Source: Erwinia amylovora
Lineage (GTDB): Bacteria > Pseudomonadota > Gammaproteobacteria > Enterobacterales > Enterobacteriaceae
Reading direction: 5' to 3'
DNA length: 64,000 bases
Assembly (NCBI RefSeq): GCF_017161565.1
Contig: NZ_CP066796.1
Location: 62,001-126,000 of the forward strand
Below the pieces are notes generated by a model. The model saw only the letters and a list, made by a program, of their open reading frames with translations, was not told the origin of the DNA and did not search any database. Numbering within the stretch: position 1 is the first letter of the stretch; the number at the start of each line of letters is the position of its first letter. Shown one piece after another: positions 46,986 to 56,333 of the stretch. Position numbers and translations under genes: made by a program.

Positions 46986-48670
46986 TGATGGCTACCGCAA
47001 GTTTGCTGATTGGCAGCTATCTGCTGCTGCTGCTGCTGCTGGCCCGTCCGCTGGGTACAGGGTTGGCACATCTGGTCGCCGACCGTCCGCTTACCGGGTT
47101 TGCCGCCGTCGAACGCGGGCTGTGGCGCGTCAGCGGGGTGGCAAAGCAGGGCATGAGCTGGCAGCGCTATTTGTTGGCAATTCTGCTGTTCAACGCCGTC
47201 GGGCTGCTGCTGCTGCTTTTAATCCTGATGAATCAGGCCAGCCTGCCGCTGAACCCGCAGCACCTGCCTGGCCTCAGCTGGGACCTGGCGCTGAACACCG
47301 CCGTGAGCTTTATCACTAACACCGACTGGCAGGCTTATTCCGGGGAAAGCACGTTGAGCTACTTCAGTCAGATGGTTGGCCTGACGGTGCAGAACTTCTT
47401 CTCGGCGGCTAGCGGGATTGCCGTGGCCTTTGCGCTGATGCGCGGTTTTGCCAATCGTGCATCAGGCGATCTGGGCAACGCCTGGCGCGATATCACCCGC
47501 ATCACGCTTTACGTGCTGCTGCCGCTGTCGTTGCTGATGGCGCTGTTTCTGGTCAGCCAGGGTACGTTGCAAAACCTGCACGGCTATCTCGATCTGACCA
47601 CCCTGGAAGGGGTGAAACAGACGCTGCCGATGGGGCCGGTGGCCTCGCAGGAAGCCATTAAAATGCTTGGCACCAACGGCGGTGGCTTCTTCAACGCCAA
47701 CTCGGCTCATCCGTTTGAAAACCCCACCGCACTGAGCAACTTTGTACAGATGCTGGCGATCTTCCTGATCCCGGCGGCGCTGTGCTTTGCGTTTGGCGAT
47801 ATCGTACGCGACCGTCGTCAGGGGCATGCGCTGCTGTGGGCCATGTCGTTGATGTTCATCGGGGCCGTTGTGGTGGTGATGTGGGCCGAAGTCAACGGCA
47901 ACCCGCACTTCCTCACCCTTGGCGCTGACAGCGCTGCCAATATGGAAGGCAAAGAAACGCGTTTCGGCATCCTGAACTCCAGCCTGTTTGCGGTGATCAC
48001 CACGGCGGCATCCTGTGGCGCGGTGAATGCGATGCACGACTCATTGACCGCCCTCGGTGGCATGGTGCCAATGTGGCTGATGCAGATTGGTGAAGTGGTA
48101 TTTGGCGGCGTTGGCTCCGGGCTGTACGGCATGCTGCTGTTTGTGCTGCTGGCGGTGTTTATCGCCGGGCTGATGATCGGCCGCTCACCGGAGTATCTCG
48201 GTAAGAAAATCGACGTCTGGGAAATGAAGATGACCGCGCTGGCGATCCTGGTAACGCCCGCCCTGGTGTTGCTGGGATCCGCGCTGGCGATGATGACCGA
48301 TGCCGGGCGCAGCGCCATGCTTAACCCGGGAGCTCACGGTTTCAGCGAGGTGCTGTATGCGCTCTCCTCGGCGGCCAACAACAACGGCAGCGCCTTTGGC
48401 GGTCTGAGTGCTAATACCCCATTCTGGAATATGCTGCTGGCGTTCTGCATGCTGCTGGGGCGCTTCGGCATCATTATCCCGGTGATGGCGATCGCCGGTT
48501 CTCTGGCGGTGAAAAAAGTCCAGCCCGCCGGTAACGGCACGCTGCCTACCCACGGCACGCTGTTTATTTCACTGCTGATTGGCACCGTGATGCTGGTAGG
48601 TGCACTGACCTTTATCCCGGCACTGGCCCTGGGGCCGGTGGCGGAACATTTGCAAATGCCTGGTCATTAA
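46985..48670 (+). CDS. kdpA: KdpA, K+-transporting ATPase channel subunit
   Basis: Potassium-selective channel-like subunit (SKT family) of the high-affinity KdpFABC pump, 561 residues. A second ATG follows immediately at 46988 and could be the true start (E. coli 557 residues). Selectivity-filter regions are intact: [51 protein letters not shown] and [11 protein letters not shown]. About ten membrane helices are expected. It ends 18 bases before kdpB. Confidence 0.97.
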   Translation: MMATASLLIGSYLLLLLLLARPLGTGLAHLVADRPLTGFAAVERGLWRVSGVAKQGMSWQRYLLAILLFNAVGLLLLLLILMNQASLPLNPQHLPGLSWDLALNTAVSFITNTDWQAYSGESTLSYFSQMVGLTVQNFFSAASGIAVAFALMRGFANRASGDLGNAWRDITRITLYVLLPLSLLMALFLVSQGTLQNLHGYLDLTTLEGVKQTLPMGPVASQEAIKMLGTNGGGFFNANSAHPFENPTALSNFVQMLAIFLIPAALCFAFGDIVRDRRQGHALLWAMSLMFIGAVVVVMWAEVNGNPHFLTLGADSAANMEGKETRFGILNSSLFAVITTAASCGAVNAMHDSLTALGGMVPMWLMQIGEVVFGGVGSGLYGMLLFVLLAVFIAGLMIGRSPEYLGKKIDVWEMKMTALAILVTPALVLLGSALAMMTDAGRSAMLNPGAHGFSEVLYALSSAANNNGSAFGGLSANTPFWNMLLAFCMLLGRFGIIIPVMAIAGSLAVKKVQPAGNGTLPTHGTLFISLLIGTVMLVGALTFIPALALGPVAEHLQMPGH

Positions 48671-48688
48671 CGGGCGGAGAATCGAGTC

Positions 48689-50737
48689 ATGAGTCGTAAT
48701 CAACTGGCGCTGTTTGACGCGGCGCTGATGCGTGTCGCGCTGCTCGATGCGTTGAAAAAGCTGAACCCGCGTACCCAGGTACGCAACCCGGTGATGTTTG
48801 TGGTTTGGCTGGGAAGTATGGTCACTACGCTGCTGGCTATCGCCATGGCCGCTGGTAAAACGCCGGGCGATGCAGGATTTACCACGGCGATTTCAGTCTG
48901 GCTGTGGTTTACCGTGCTGTTTGCCAACTTTGCCGAAGCGCTGGCGGAAGGGCGCAGTAAAGCGCAGGCCAACAGCCTGAAAGGCGTGACCAAAACCAGC
49001 ATGGCCAAAAAGCTCAACGAGGCGAAGTACGGGGCCAGCCATCATCCGGTGGCCGCGGACACGCTGCGTAAAGGCGACTGGGTGCTGGTGGAAGCGGGCG
49101 ACATTATCCCCTGTGACGGCGAAGTGCTGGAGGGCGGTGCCTCGGTGGACGAGAGTGCGATCACCGGGGAATCGGCGCCGGTGATCCGCGAATCCGGCGG
49201 CGATTTCTCCTCGGTGACCGGCGGTACGCGCATTCTCTCTGACTGGCTGGTGGTACAGTGCAGCGTGAACCCGGGGGAAACCTTCCTTGACCGTATGATA
49301 GCGATGGTGGAAGGGGCGACAAGACGCAAGACGCCCAATGAAATCGCCCTTACCATCCTGCTGCTGGCGCTGACCATCGTGCTGCTACTGGCGACCGTGA
49401 CGCTCTGGCCGTTCTCTGCCTGGGGCGGTAACCCGGTCAGTATTACGGTGCTGGTGGCGCTGTTGGTGTGCCTGATCCCAACCACTATCGGCGGGTTGCT
49501 ATCGGCGATTGGCGTGGCGGGGATGAGCCGGATGCTGGGAGCCAACGTCATCGCCACCAGCGGTCGTGCGGTGGAAGCAGCAGGGGACGTTGACGTACTG
49601 CTGCTGGATAAAACCGGCACCATCACCCTGGGTAATCGCCAGGCAACGCAGTTCTTGCCGGCGGAGGGCGTGAGCGAAGAGCAGCTGGCTGATGCCGCCC
49701 AGCTGGCCTCACTGGCTGATGAAACCCCGGAAGGGCGCAGCATTGTGGTGCTGGCCAAGCAGAAATTTAATCTGCGCGAACGCGACCTCAACAGCATGGG
49801 GGCGACCTTTATCCCGTTCTCGGCGCAAACGCGCATGAGCGGGGTCAATGTACAGCAACGGGCCATCCGCAAAGGCGCGGCGGATGCGGTGCGCCGATAT
49901 ATCGACAGCAACGGCGGTCAGTTCCCGAACGAGGTCAACAGCCTGGTGGATCAGGTGGCACGCGCGGGCGGCACGCCGCTGGTGGTCAGTGACGGTAACC
50001 GGGTGATGGGCGTGGTGGCGCTGAAGGACATCGTCAAAGGCGGGATTAAAGAACGCTTTGCCGAGCTGCGCAAGATGGGGATTAAAACCGTGATGATCAC
50101 CGGTGACAACCCGCTGACGGCCGCTGCGATTGCTGCTGAAGCCGGGGTGGATGACTTTTTGTCTGAAGCCACGCCGGAAGCCAAGCTGGCGCTGATCCGC
50201 CAGTATCAGGCGGAAGGACGGCTGGTAGCAATGACCGGCGATGGCACCAACGACGCCCCGGCGCTGGCGCAGGCCGACGTGGCGGTGGCGATGAACTCCG
50301 GCACTCAGGCGGCAAAAGAGGCTGGCAACATGGTGGATCTGGACTCGAACCCCACCAAGCTGCTGGAAGTGGTGCATATCGGTAAGCAGATGCTGATGAC
50401 GCGGGGTTCATTGACCACTTTCAGCATCGCCAATGACGTGGCCAAGTATTTCGCCATTCTGCCCGCCGCGTTTGCTGCGACCTATCCGCAGCTGAATCAG
50501 CTCAACGTAATGGGGCTGCATTCACCGGCATCGGCGATCCTGTCGGCGGTCATTTTTAACGCATTGGTGATTATCTTTCTCATCCCGCTGGCGCTGAAAG
50601 GCGTAAGCTACCGGCCGCTAAGCGCGGCAGCACTGCTAAGACGTAACCTGTGGATCTACGGTGCAGGCGGGCTGCTGGTGCCGTTCTTCGGCATCAAACT
50701 GATTGATATGCTGCTGACCGTCACCGGTCTGGCATAA
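48689..50737 (+). CDS. kdpB: KdpB, K+-transporting P-type ATPase subunit
   Basis: Catalytic P-type ATPase subunit, 682 residues (same as E. coli). The TGES-like actuator loop is [10 protein letters not shown]. Phosphorylated Asp307 lies in [13 protein letters not shown], at the same number as in E. coli. The hinge motif [16 protein letters not shown] is intact, and the membrane segment around [35 protein letters not shown] is almost identical to other KdpB. The operon continues 11 bases later with kdpC. Confidence 0.97.
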   Translation: MSRNQLALFDAALMRVALLDALKKLNPRTQVRNPVMFVVWLGSMVTTLLAIAMAAGKTPGDAGFTTAISVWLWFTVLFANFAEALAEGRSKAQANSLKGVTKTSMAKKLNEAKYGASHHPVAADTLRKGDWVLVEAGDIIPCDGEVLEGGASVDESAITGESAPVIRESGGDFSSVTGGTRILSDWLVVQCSVNPGETFLDRMIAMVEGATRRKTPNEIALTILLLALTIVLLLATVTLWPFSAWGGNPVSITVLVALLVCLIPTTIGGLLSAIGVAGMSRMLGANVIATSGRAVEAAGDVDVLLLDKTGTITLGNRQATQFLPAEGVSEEQLADAAQLASLADETPEGRSIVVLAKQKFNLRERDLNSMGATFIPFSAQTRMSGVNVQQRAIRKGAADAVRRYIDSNGGQFPNEVNSLVDQVARAGGTPLVVSDGNRVMGVVALKDIVKGGIKERFAELRKMGIKTVMITGDNPLTAAAIAAEAGVDDFLSEATPEAKLALIRQYQAEGRLVAMTGDGTNDAPALAQADVAVAMNSGTQAAKEAGNMVDLDSNPTKLLEVVHIGKQMLMTRGSLTTFSIANDVAKYFAILPAAFAATYPQLNQLNVMGLHSPASAILSAVIFNALVIIFLIPLALKGVSYRPLSAAALLRRNLWIYGAGGLLVPFFGIKLIDMLLTVTGLA

Positions 50738-50748
50738 GGAGAACTAAC

Positions 50749-51321
50749 ATGAGTCAACTTCGTCCTGCCGTATTTTTACTGCTGCTGCTGACGCTGGTTA
50801 CCGGGCTGCTCTATCCCTTACTGACCACCACGCTGGCGCAGTGGATGTTTCCGCAGCAGGCAAACGGCTCGCTGCTGCTGGAGCAGGGGAGCGTGCGCGG
50901 TTCGGCGCTGATCGGCCAGAACTTTACCCGCCCGGATTATTTCCAGGGGCGGCCATCAGCAACTGGCGACAGGCCCTATAATCCGCTGGCTTCCTCAGGC
51001 AGCAACCTGGCGGGCAGTAACCCGGCGCTGGACCAGGCGGTCAGCCAGCGGGTGGCGGCGCTGCGGGCAGCTAATCCGATGGCCAGCCAGCAGGTGCCGG
51101 TTGACCTGATCACGGCTTCCGCCAGCGGGCTGGATCCGCAGATTTCACAGCAGGCGGCCTACTGGCAAGCCTGGCGGGTTGCCGAAGCGCGGCGGTTGCC
51201 GTTGGCAAACGTTCAGCAGCTGATTGATGAACATACCACGATGCCCATGCCAGCATTTCTTGGCGAACCGGCGGTGAACGTGCTGGCGCTGAACCTGGCG
51301 CTGGACGCGCTACAACGCTAA
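50749..51321 (+). CDS. kdpC: KdpC, K+-transporting ATPase subunit C
   Basis: Accessory subunit of KdpFABC with one N-terminal helix ([19 protein letters not shown]) and a periplasmic domain, 190 residues. Typical motifs are [20 protein letters not shown], then [19 protein letters not shown], and the C-terminal [16 protein letters not shown]. The ATG follows AAGGAGAACTAAC. kdpD begins 9 bases after its stop. Confidence 0.96.
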   Translation: MSQLRPAVFLLLLLTLVTGLLYPLLTTTLAQWMFPQQANGSLLLEQGSVRGSALIGQNFTRPDYFQGRPSATGDRPYNPLASSGSNLAGSNPALDQAVSQRVAALRAANPMASQQVPVDLITASASGLDPQISQQAAYWQAWRVAEARRLPLANVQQLIDEHTTMPMPAFLGEPAVNVLALNLALDALQR

Positions 51322-51330
51322 AGGAGTGTC

Positions 51331-54009
51331 ATGAACGACGAACTCCAGCGCCCCAATCCGGATGCGCTGCTACGCCAGGCGGTGGAAAGCCATCGCGGTA
51401 AGCTGAAAATTTACTTTGGCGCTTGCGCCGGAGTGGGGAAAACCTGGTCGATGCTGCAAGAGGCGCGTCGACTGCGCGCCCAGGGGCTGGAGGTACTGGT
51501 CGGTGTGGTAGAGACGCATGACAGACCGGAAACGGCGGCGCTACTGGCCGGACTAACGGTGTTGCCAAGGCGGGCTACCGGGCAGCAGCGCCGCCCGGAA
51601 TTTGACCTTGATGCCGCGCTGGCGCGCCATCCGGCGGTGATCCTGATGGATGAACTGGCGCACAGCAATACGCCCGGCTCGCGCCATCCTAAACGCTGGC
51701 AGGATATCGACGAGTTGCTGGACGCGGGTATCGACGTGATGACTACCGTCAACGTTCAGCACCTTGAAAGCCTTAACGATGTGGTGGGCGGCGTTACCGG
51801 CATTCGGGTGCGTGAAACGGTGCCGGACCCCTTTTTCGATGCGGCCGACGAGGTGGTGCTGGTGGATCTGCCGCCGGACGATCTGCGCCAGCGTCTGAAA
51901 GAGGGCAAGGTTTATATCGGTGAGAGCGCAGAGCGCGCGATCGAAAATTTCTTCCGCAAGGGCAACCTGATCGCGCTGCGCGAGCTGGCGCTGCGGCGCA
52001 CCGCCGACCGGGTGGATGACCAGATGCGTGCCTGGCGAGATACCCAGGGGCGCGAAAAGGTGTGGCACACGCGTGATGCCATTCTGTTGTGCATCGGCGA
52101 CAACAGCGGCAGCGAAAAGCTGGTACGCAGCGCGGCCCGGCTGGCAGCGCGCCTCGACAGCGTATGGCACGCCGTGTATGTCGAAACGCCGCGACTGTAC
52201 CGTCTGTCCGAGACACGGCGGCGCGGCATTCTGCGCACTCTGCAACTGGCACAGGATCTGGGTGCGGAAACGGCCACGCTCTCCGATCCGAGCGAGGCCA
52301 GCGCGGTGCTGCGCTACGCGCGTGAACACAACCTCGGCAAAATTATCATTGGCCGTCGGCCGACCCGGCGCTGGTGGCGCGAAAGCTTTGCCGAGCGTGT
52401 TGGCGAACTGGGGCCGGATCTGGATATTTTGATCGTCGCGCTGGACGACCCGCCGGCGGACGGCGTCAGCTCACTAAACGAGCGTATCAACGGCAACGAG
52501 GGAAAACGGCGCGGTCAGCTGCGTGGCTGTGCCGCCGCTCTGCTGTTATGTATGCTGGTGACGCTGGCCGGGCGCTGGCTGCTGCCGGCGGTGGATTCGG
52601 TCAACCTGGTGATGGTTTACCTGCTGGCGGTGGTGATTGTCGCGCTGCGCTACGGCCGCTGGCCGTCAGTGGTGGCGACCCTGCTGAATATCGCCGCCTT
52701 TGACCTGGTTTTTGTCGCGCCAACCGGCACGATGGTGGTGTCAGACGTGCAGTATCTGGTGACCTTCGGCGTGATGCTGGCGGTGGGGGTGATAGTGGGT
52801 AATTTAACCGCCGGAGTTCGTTATCAGGCCCGGGTGGCGCGTTACCGCGAGCAGCGGGCGCATCATTTGTATGAAACGGCAAAAGCCCTCAGTCGCGCCC
52901 TGACACAGCGTGATATCGCCGCCACCTTACAGCGCAGCGTGGAAAGTACGCTACAGGCGCGCAGTGAGCTTTATCTGCCTGACGAGCACGGCGAGCTGGT
53001 GCCGGTAGGCGCTGCGCATCTTAGCGCGGTGCCGGACCGGGCAATTGCGCGCTGGAGCTTTGATAAGGGCCAGCCGGCGGGAGCCGGGACCGATACCTTG
53101 CCGGGCGTGCAGTGGCAGATGCTGCCATTGAAAAGCGGCAGTGATACCCTCGGACTGCTGATCCTGGAACCGCTGAATCTGCGCCAGCTGATGATCCCGG
53201 AGCAGCAGCGGCTGGTGGAAACTTTTACCGTGCTGATCGCTAACGCGCTGGAACGCATGGCCCTCAGCCAGCGCGAAGCCGCTTCACGGCTGGCGGCGGA
53301 GCGCGAACAGCTACGCAATGCGCTGCTGTCGGCGCTGTCGCACGATCTGCGCACCCCACTGACGGTGCTGTTTGGCCAGGCGGAAATTCTCACGCTCGAC
53401 CTCGCCAGCGAAAACTCACCCTACGCCGCGCAGGCCAGCGTGATGCGTGAACAAACGCTCAATACCATCCGACTGGTGAATAACCTGCTGGACATGGCGC
53501 GCCTGCAGTCCGGCGGCTTTAGCTTACGCCGCGAGTGGATGGCGCTGGACGAACTGATTGGCAGCACTTTGCGCCAGTTAGCTCCGCTGCTGGAGGCGCG
53601 CCAGATCGCCCTCGATTTACCTCCCGATCTGCTGCTGATTGACGTTGACGGCCCGCTGATGGAACGCGTGCTGATTAATCTGCTGGAGAACGCGCTGAAA
53701 TACGCGGGTGATAAGGCGGAAATCGGTATCCGTGCGCACGCCGTTGCGCAGCAGCTGGAACTGGAAGTGTGGGACAGTGGGCCTGGCATCGCACCAGGCC
53801 AACAACAGCTGATCTTCGAGAAATTCTCACGCGGCGATAAAGAGTCGACGGTGCCGGGGGTTGGCCTCGGCCTGGCAATCTGCCAGGCGGTTATCACGCT
53901 GCATGAAGGCACAATCCATGCGGAAAACCGGCCACAGGGCGGGGTACGCTTTGTGATCACTCTGCCGCTAACGGCACCACCGCTGTTGGAAGATTACACG
54001 CCAATGTAG
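51331..54009 (+). CDS. kdpD: KdpD, K+/turgor sensor histidine kinase
   Basis: Membrane sensor kinase that phosphorylates KdpE, 892 residues (E. coli 894). The N-terminal KdpD domain has Walker A GACAGVGKT at 30-38. A universal-stress-protein-like domain follows (VWHTRDAILLCIGDNSGSEKLV), then four membrane helices around 395-495, a GAF-like part, and the kinase core with phosphorylated His671 in LSHDLRTPLTVLFGQ. NLLENALKYAG, DSGPGIAPG and GVGLGLAICQAV are intact N and G boxes. The start has AAAGGAG. In E. coli kdpE overlaps the end of kdpD; here no response-regulator gene follows. Confidence 0.96.
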   Translation: MNDELQRPNPDALLRQAVESHRGKLKIYFGACAGVGKTWSMLQEARRLRAQGLEVLVGVVETHDRPETAALLAGLTVLPRRATGQQRRPEFDLDAALARHPAVILMDELAHSNTPGSRHPKRWQDIDELLDAGIDVMTTVNVQHLESLNDVVGGVTGIRVRETVPDPFFDAADEVVLVDLPPDDLRQRLKEGKVYIGESAERAIENFFRKGNLIALRELALRRTADRVDDQMRAWRDTQGREKVWHTRDAILLCIGDNSGSEKLVRSAARLAARLDSVWHAVYVETPRLYRLSETRRRGILRTLQLAQDLGAETATLSDPSEASAVLRYAREHNLGKIIIGRRPTRRWWRESFAERVGELGPDLDILIVALDDPPADGVSSLNERINGNEGKRRGQLRGCAAALLLCMLVTLAGRWLLPAVDSVNLVMVYLLAVVIVALRYGRWPSVVATLLNIAAFDLVFVAPTGTMVVSDVQYLVTFGVMLAVGVIVGNLTAGVRYQARVARYREQRAHHLYETAKALSRALTQRDIAATLQRSVESTLQARSELYLPDEHGELVPVGAAHLSAVPDRAIARWSFDKGQPAGAGTDTLPGVQWQMLPLKSGSDTLGLLILEPLNLRQLMIPEQQRLVETFTVLIANALERMALSQREAASRLAAEREQLRNALLSALSHDLRTPLTVLFGQAEILTLDLASENSPYAAQASVMREQTLNTIRLVNNLLDMARLQSGGFSLRREWMALDELIGSTLRQLAPLLEARQIALDLPPDLLLIDVDGPLMERVLINLLENALKYAGDKAEIGIRAHAVAQQLELEVWDSGPGIAPGQQQLIFEKFSRGDKESTVPGVGLGLAICQAVITLHEGTIHAENRPQGGVRFVITLPLTAPPLLEDYTPM

Positions 54010-54240
54010 CCTGGATGGGAGTTTAAAGCGGCCGGGTGGATATTCGGTCGTGGTTAAACACTTCCTACAGCCAGAGAGAAAACGCGTTGAAGATCTCAAT
54101 TCGGTGCAAAACAGCGCCTTCAGGGCGAAAAAACCCGGTTGAAAGGACCGGTTTTTTTCAGTTCCGCTTGCGGTTGCAGGCCGCAAACAGCTACCGGGTG
54201 CTGCGTGTATCAACTCGCATTGAGACACGCCGCGAGGGAA
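54010..54240. other. Site where kdpE is expected; no gene seen
   Basis: Instead of a 225-codon response regulator, the DNA after kdpD has only short frames, for example a 30-codon stretch ending in RAKKPG just before a terminator. None resembles a receiver domain (no DD..D..T..K pattern) or a winged helix. The whole stretch to the cupin gene at 54654 is described by this entry, the two terminators and the micropeptide. Confidence 0.6.
54128..54158 (+). terminator. Terminator after kdpFABCD
   Basis: AAAAAACC(C)GGT at 54128-54139 pairs with ACCGGTTTTTTT at 54147-54158 around a 7-base loop, with one bulged C and a built-in T-run. It lies about 118 bases after the kdpD stop and should close the kdp transcript. 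Confidence 0.75.
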
Positions 54241-54291
54241 GTTCATGAGCATAAGTGGCGGGTAGCGCCTTTCTGTCAAGGAGGCAGCCAG

Positions 54292-54387
54292 GTGATAACG
54301 CTAACTATTATCCTGCTGATGCTGCAAATACTGCATCTTCGTTTAAGCATTATCGTTGTTATCAGACAACTGACCGGACGCCCGTAA
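54292..54387 (+). CDS. 31-residue hydrophobic micropeptide, unknown (toxin-like)
   Basis: GTG start 7 bases after a perfect AAGGAGG (54278-54284). The peptide opens MITLTIILLMLQILHLRLSI and ends VVIRQLTGRP: one membrane-spanning, Leu/Ile-rich helix with internal Arg/His and a basic C-tail. A six-codon mini-ORF (54245-54265, ATG...TAG) lies just upstream. A strong terminator follows 20 bases after its stop, so this is a compact transcription unit of about 200 bases. Size, composition and layout resemble type I toxins (TisB, ZorO, Ibs) or small membrane regulators such as KdpF and MgtR, but I recognise no family. I cannot see an antisense RNA promoter with confidence. Confidence 0.5.
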   Translation: MITLTIILLMLQILHLRLSIIVVIRQLTGRP

Positions 54388-54407
54388 GCGCTGAAGGAAC
54401 TTGAATC

Positions 54408-54437
54408 AAGGCGGGGGCTTTCCACCCCGCCTTTTTT
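54408..54437 (+). terminator. Rho-independent terminator of the micropeptide unit
   Basis: Perfect 9-bp stem AAGGCGGGG / CCCCGCCTT with a 9-base loop, followed by a T-run, beginning 20 bases after the micropeptide stop. It is one of the strongest terminators in the window. Confidence 0.88.
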
Positions 54438-54653
54438 CGTTTCTGCATCAGTAAGAATGGGATTGTAGCGAATCCTGTAAAACAGCCAGCAATGACTCGC
54501 AGCCGACAGTTCACTAAAAGCAATCAGCCCCTTTTTTATTGCCGTCGTTATACACGCCTTTTAGGCATAATCCCATATTGGCCAGGGTAACAAGACATGT
54601 CCAAATATTGCTGTTTATAATAGGACCCGAATATCAATAATTAAGGAGATCTA

Positions 54654-55232
54654 ATGAAACGCAGCACACTCCATGCGGTGGCACTTATTTGTGGGTTTAG
54701 CGTTATCGCCTCTGCCGGGGCAAGTACCCAGTTGCGCGCTGTGCCTGGCGACTCGCACGAAACTACCGTCAGTGATGGCAAAATCCAGCCGCCGGTCAAA
54801 TTTTCCACCGTCTGGGCCGATGATAAGGGGGCTACGCATGTCGGCCACTGCCGCTTTGAAGGACTGGAACATAAAAGCTATGCGCCGCCGTCTGCACCGC
54901 AGTGGATTGGCCTGTCGCCTGATGAAGTTGAAAGCATTGCTTACGCCGTGTTGCCGCCGGGTTATGTCGGTAGCTGGCATCATGCTCCAGGCCCGCAGTG
55001 GGTGATTACGCTATCGGGCAAGTGGTCGGTTGAAACGACAGATGGCAGCACCCTGGTGCAGGGGCCGGGTGAAGTGCAGTTCAATGCTGATACCTCCTCC
55101 CGGCCGCGGCCCGGCGATGACCGCGTCGGTCATGTATCGCGCACCGTGGGGGATGAGCCAAACGTCCAGCTGATTATCAAACTTAAACCTGGCATCGATC
55201 GTGCGCGTACCCGTGGATCATGCGCATACTAA
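54654..55232 (+). CDS. Exported cupin-domain protein
   Basis: 192 residues with a signal peptide (HAVALICGFSVIASAGA). A single cupin barrel covers roughly residues 70-175: YVGSWHHAPGPQWVITLSGKW and the second motif GPGEVQFNADTS are recognisable, with two His (WHH) and one Glu as possible metal ligands. Function is unknown. The ATG is preceded by AAGGAGATCTA, and a TATAAT-like element lies at 54616-54621. The SMP-30 gene starts 12 bases after its stop, so the two form an operon of exported proteins. Confidence 0.8.
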   Translation: MKRSTLHAVALICGFSVIASAGASTQLRAVPGDSHETTVSDGKIQPPVKFSTVWADDKGATHVGHCRFEGLEHKSYAPPSAPQWIGLSPDEVESIAYAVLPPGYVGSWHHAPGPQWVITLSGKWSVETTDGSTLVQGPGEVQFNADTSSRPRPGDDRVGHVSRTVGDEPNVQLIIKLKPGIDRARTRGSCAY

Positions 55233-55244
55233 GGAGTGACTGAG

Positions 55245-56261
55245 ATGTCTTTTTGCTGCAAACCCTTTTTATTGGGCGCCATTGGCAGCCTCATGCTGCT
55301 TAATTCAGCCAACAGCATGGCAAGTGATACGGAAATTAAGCTGATTGCCGGGCAGCCCGGATTTTACGACCTTATTGGTCAGCATCCCCTTGTACAGAAA
55401 ATCGCTGATAACGCGCAATGGGCTGAAGGGCCGGCGTGTATCGCGCCTGACACGCTTATTTATAGCGACGTGATCCGCAATGAGGTGCTGAGCTGGTCAG
55501 AGAAACACGGCCTGAAAACCTGGCTTGCTCCGGCGGATCATCAGAATGGTCATGCCGTTGACGCAGAAGGAAGAGTTATCGCGGCTTCCCACGAACAACG
55601 GGCCGTGCTGCGTCGTGAACACGATGGTCGCTGGGTAACTTTGATTGGCGAATGGCAAGGTAAGCGCTTCCACAGCCCGAATGATGTGGTGGTGGCCCGG
55701 GACGGTGCTGTCTGGTTCACTGACCCTAAATTTGGCCTTCTGAGTAAGAAAGAGGGTGGCGGCAAAGGGAAGCCGGAGCTGGAAGGGGAATTCGTTTATC
55801 GCTATGACCCGGCAGCAAAAAAGCTGACGAAGATGAACACGCCTGAATTATATACTCCCAACGGGCTGGCCTTCTCCCCGGACGGCAAGCTGCTTTACGT
55901 GTCTGACACGCAGCGTGCGCACGATGTTAACAACACATCGCTAAAACACCGCATTATGGTTTATCCGGTCAGTGCGCAGCAGACCGGAGAAGGTCGGGTA
56001 TTTGCCGAGATCTCACCGGGCGTTCCCGACGGCATTAAGGTGGATGCCAATGGCAATGTCTGGACCAGCAGCGGGGATGGCGTTCAGGTATTCTCGCCGG
56101 CAGGAAAGCGTTTGGGGAAAATACTCATCCCCGCGAAGGCGACCGCGAACCTGGCGTTGTGCACCGATGCGCAGAACCGGAACTGGATGTATGTGACCGC
56201 GACCAACCAGGTACTGCGTATTCCGGTGCGGGTCAAAGGGGCAGATACGGCGGCGAAATAG
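55245..56261 (+). CDS. Exported SMP-30/gluconolactonase-like protein
   Basis: Six-bladed beta-propeller of the SMP-30/gluconolactonase/LRE family, 338 residues. The signal peptide (FLLGAIGSLMLLNSANSMA) sends it to the periplasm. The metal-site Glu lies in AQWAEGPACI, and RFHSPNDVVVARDGAVWFTDPKFGL, TPNGLAFSPDGKLLYVSD and VPDGIKVDANGNVWTSSGDGV carry the Asn and Asp ligands. Such enzymes hydrolyse sugar lactones. The ATG at 55245 is preferred over a GTG at 55236 that sits on the ribosome site (AAGGAG at 55231). The pairing with an exported cupin suggests a shared sugar-derived substrate, which is an inference. Confidence 0.85.
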   Translation: MSFCCKPFLLGAIGSLMLLNSANSMASDTEIKLIAGQPGFYDLIGQHPLVQKIADNAQWAEGPACIAPDTLIYSDVIRNEVLSWSEKHGLKTWLAPADHQNGHAVDAEGRVIAASHEQRAVLRREHDGRWVTLIGEWQGKRFHSPNDVVVARDGAVWFTDPKFGLLSKKEGGGKGKPELEGEFVYRYDPAAKKLTKMNTPELYTPNGLAFSPDGKLLYVSDTQRAHDVNNTSLKHRIMVYPVSAQQTGEGRVFAEISPGVPDGIKVDANGNVWTSSGDGVQVFSPAGKRLGKILIPAKATANLALCTDAQNRNWMYVTATNQVLRIPVRVKGADTAAK

Positions 56262-56281
56262 TCAGCTGGCGACATAAAACA

Positions 56282-56313
56282 CAAGACGGCCAGCGGTCAG
56301 ACAGGCCGTCTTG
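56282..56313. terminator. Bidirectional terminator between SMP-30 and chemoreceptor genes
   Basis: Perfect 10-bp stem CAAGACGGCC / GGCCGTCTTG with a 12-base loop in the 72-base gap between two convergent genes. It probably serves both strands. Confidence 0.7.
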
Positions 56314-56333
56314 ATTGGCGTAACAGCCGACGT

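Noticed and set aside
49042..49911. 289-codon open frame opposite kdpB
   Set aside because: Ser/Arg-rich antisense frame caused by the GC-rich third positions of kdpB; no start context and no recognisable domain.
54292..54387. Second copy of kdpF
   Set aside because: Both are about 30-residue one-helix peptides near kdp, but the KdpF core ([13 protein letters not shown]) is absent; it is described as an unknown micropeptide instead.
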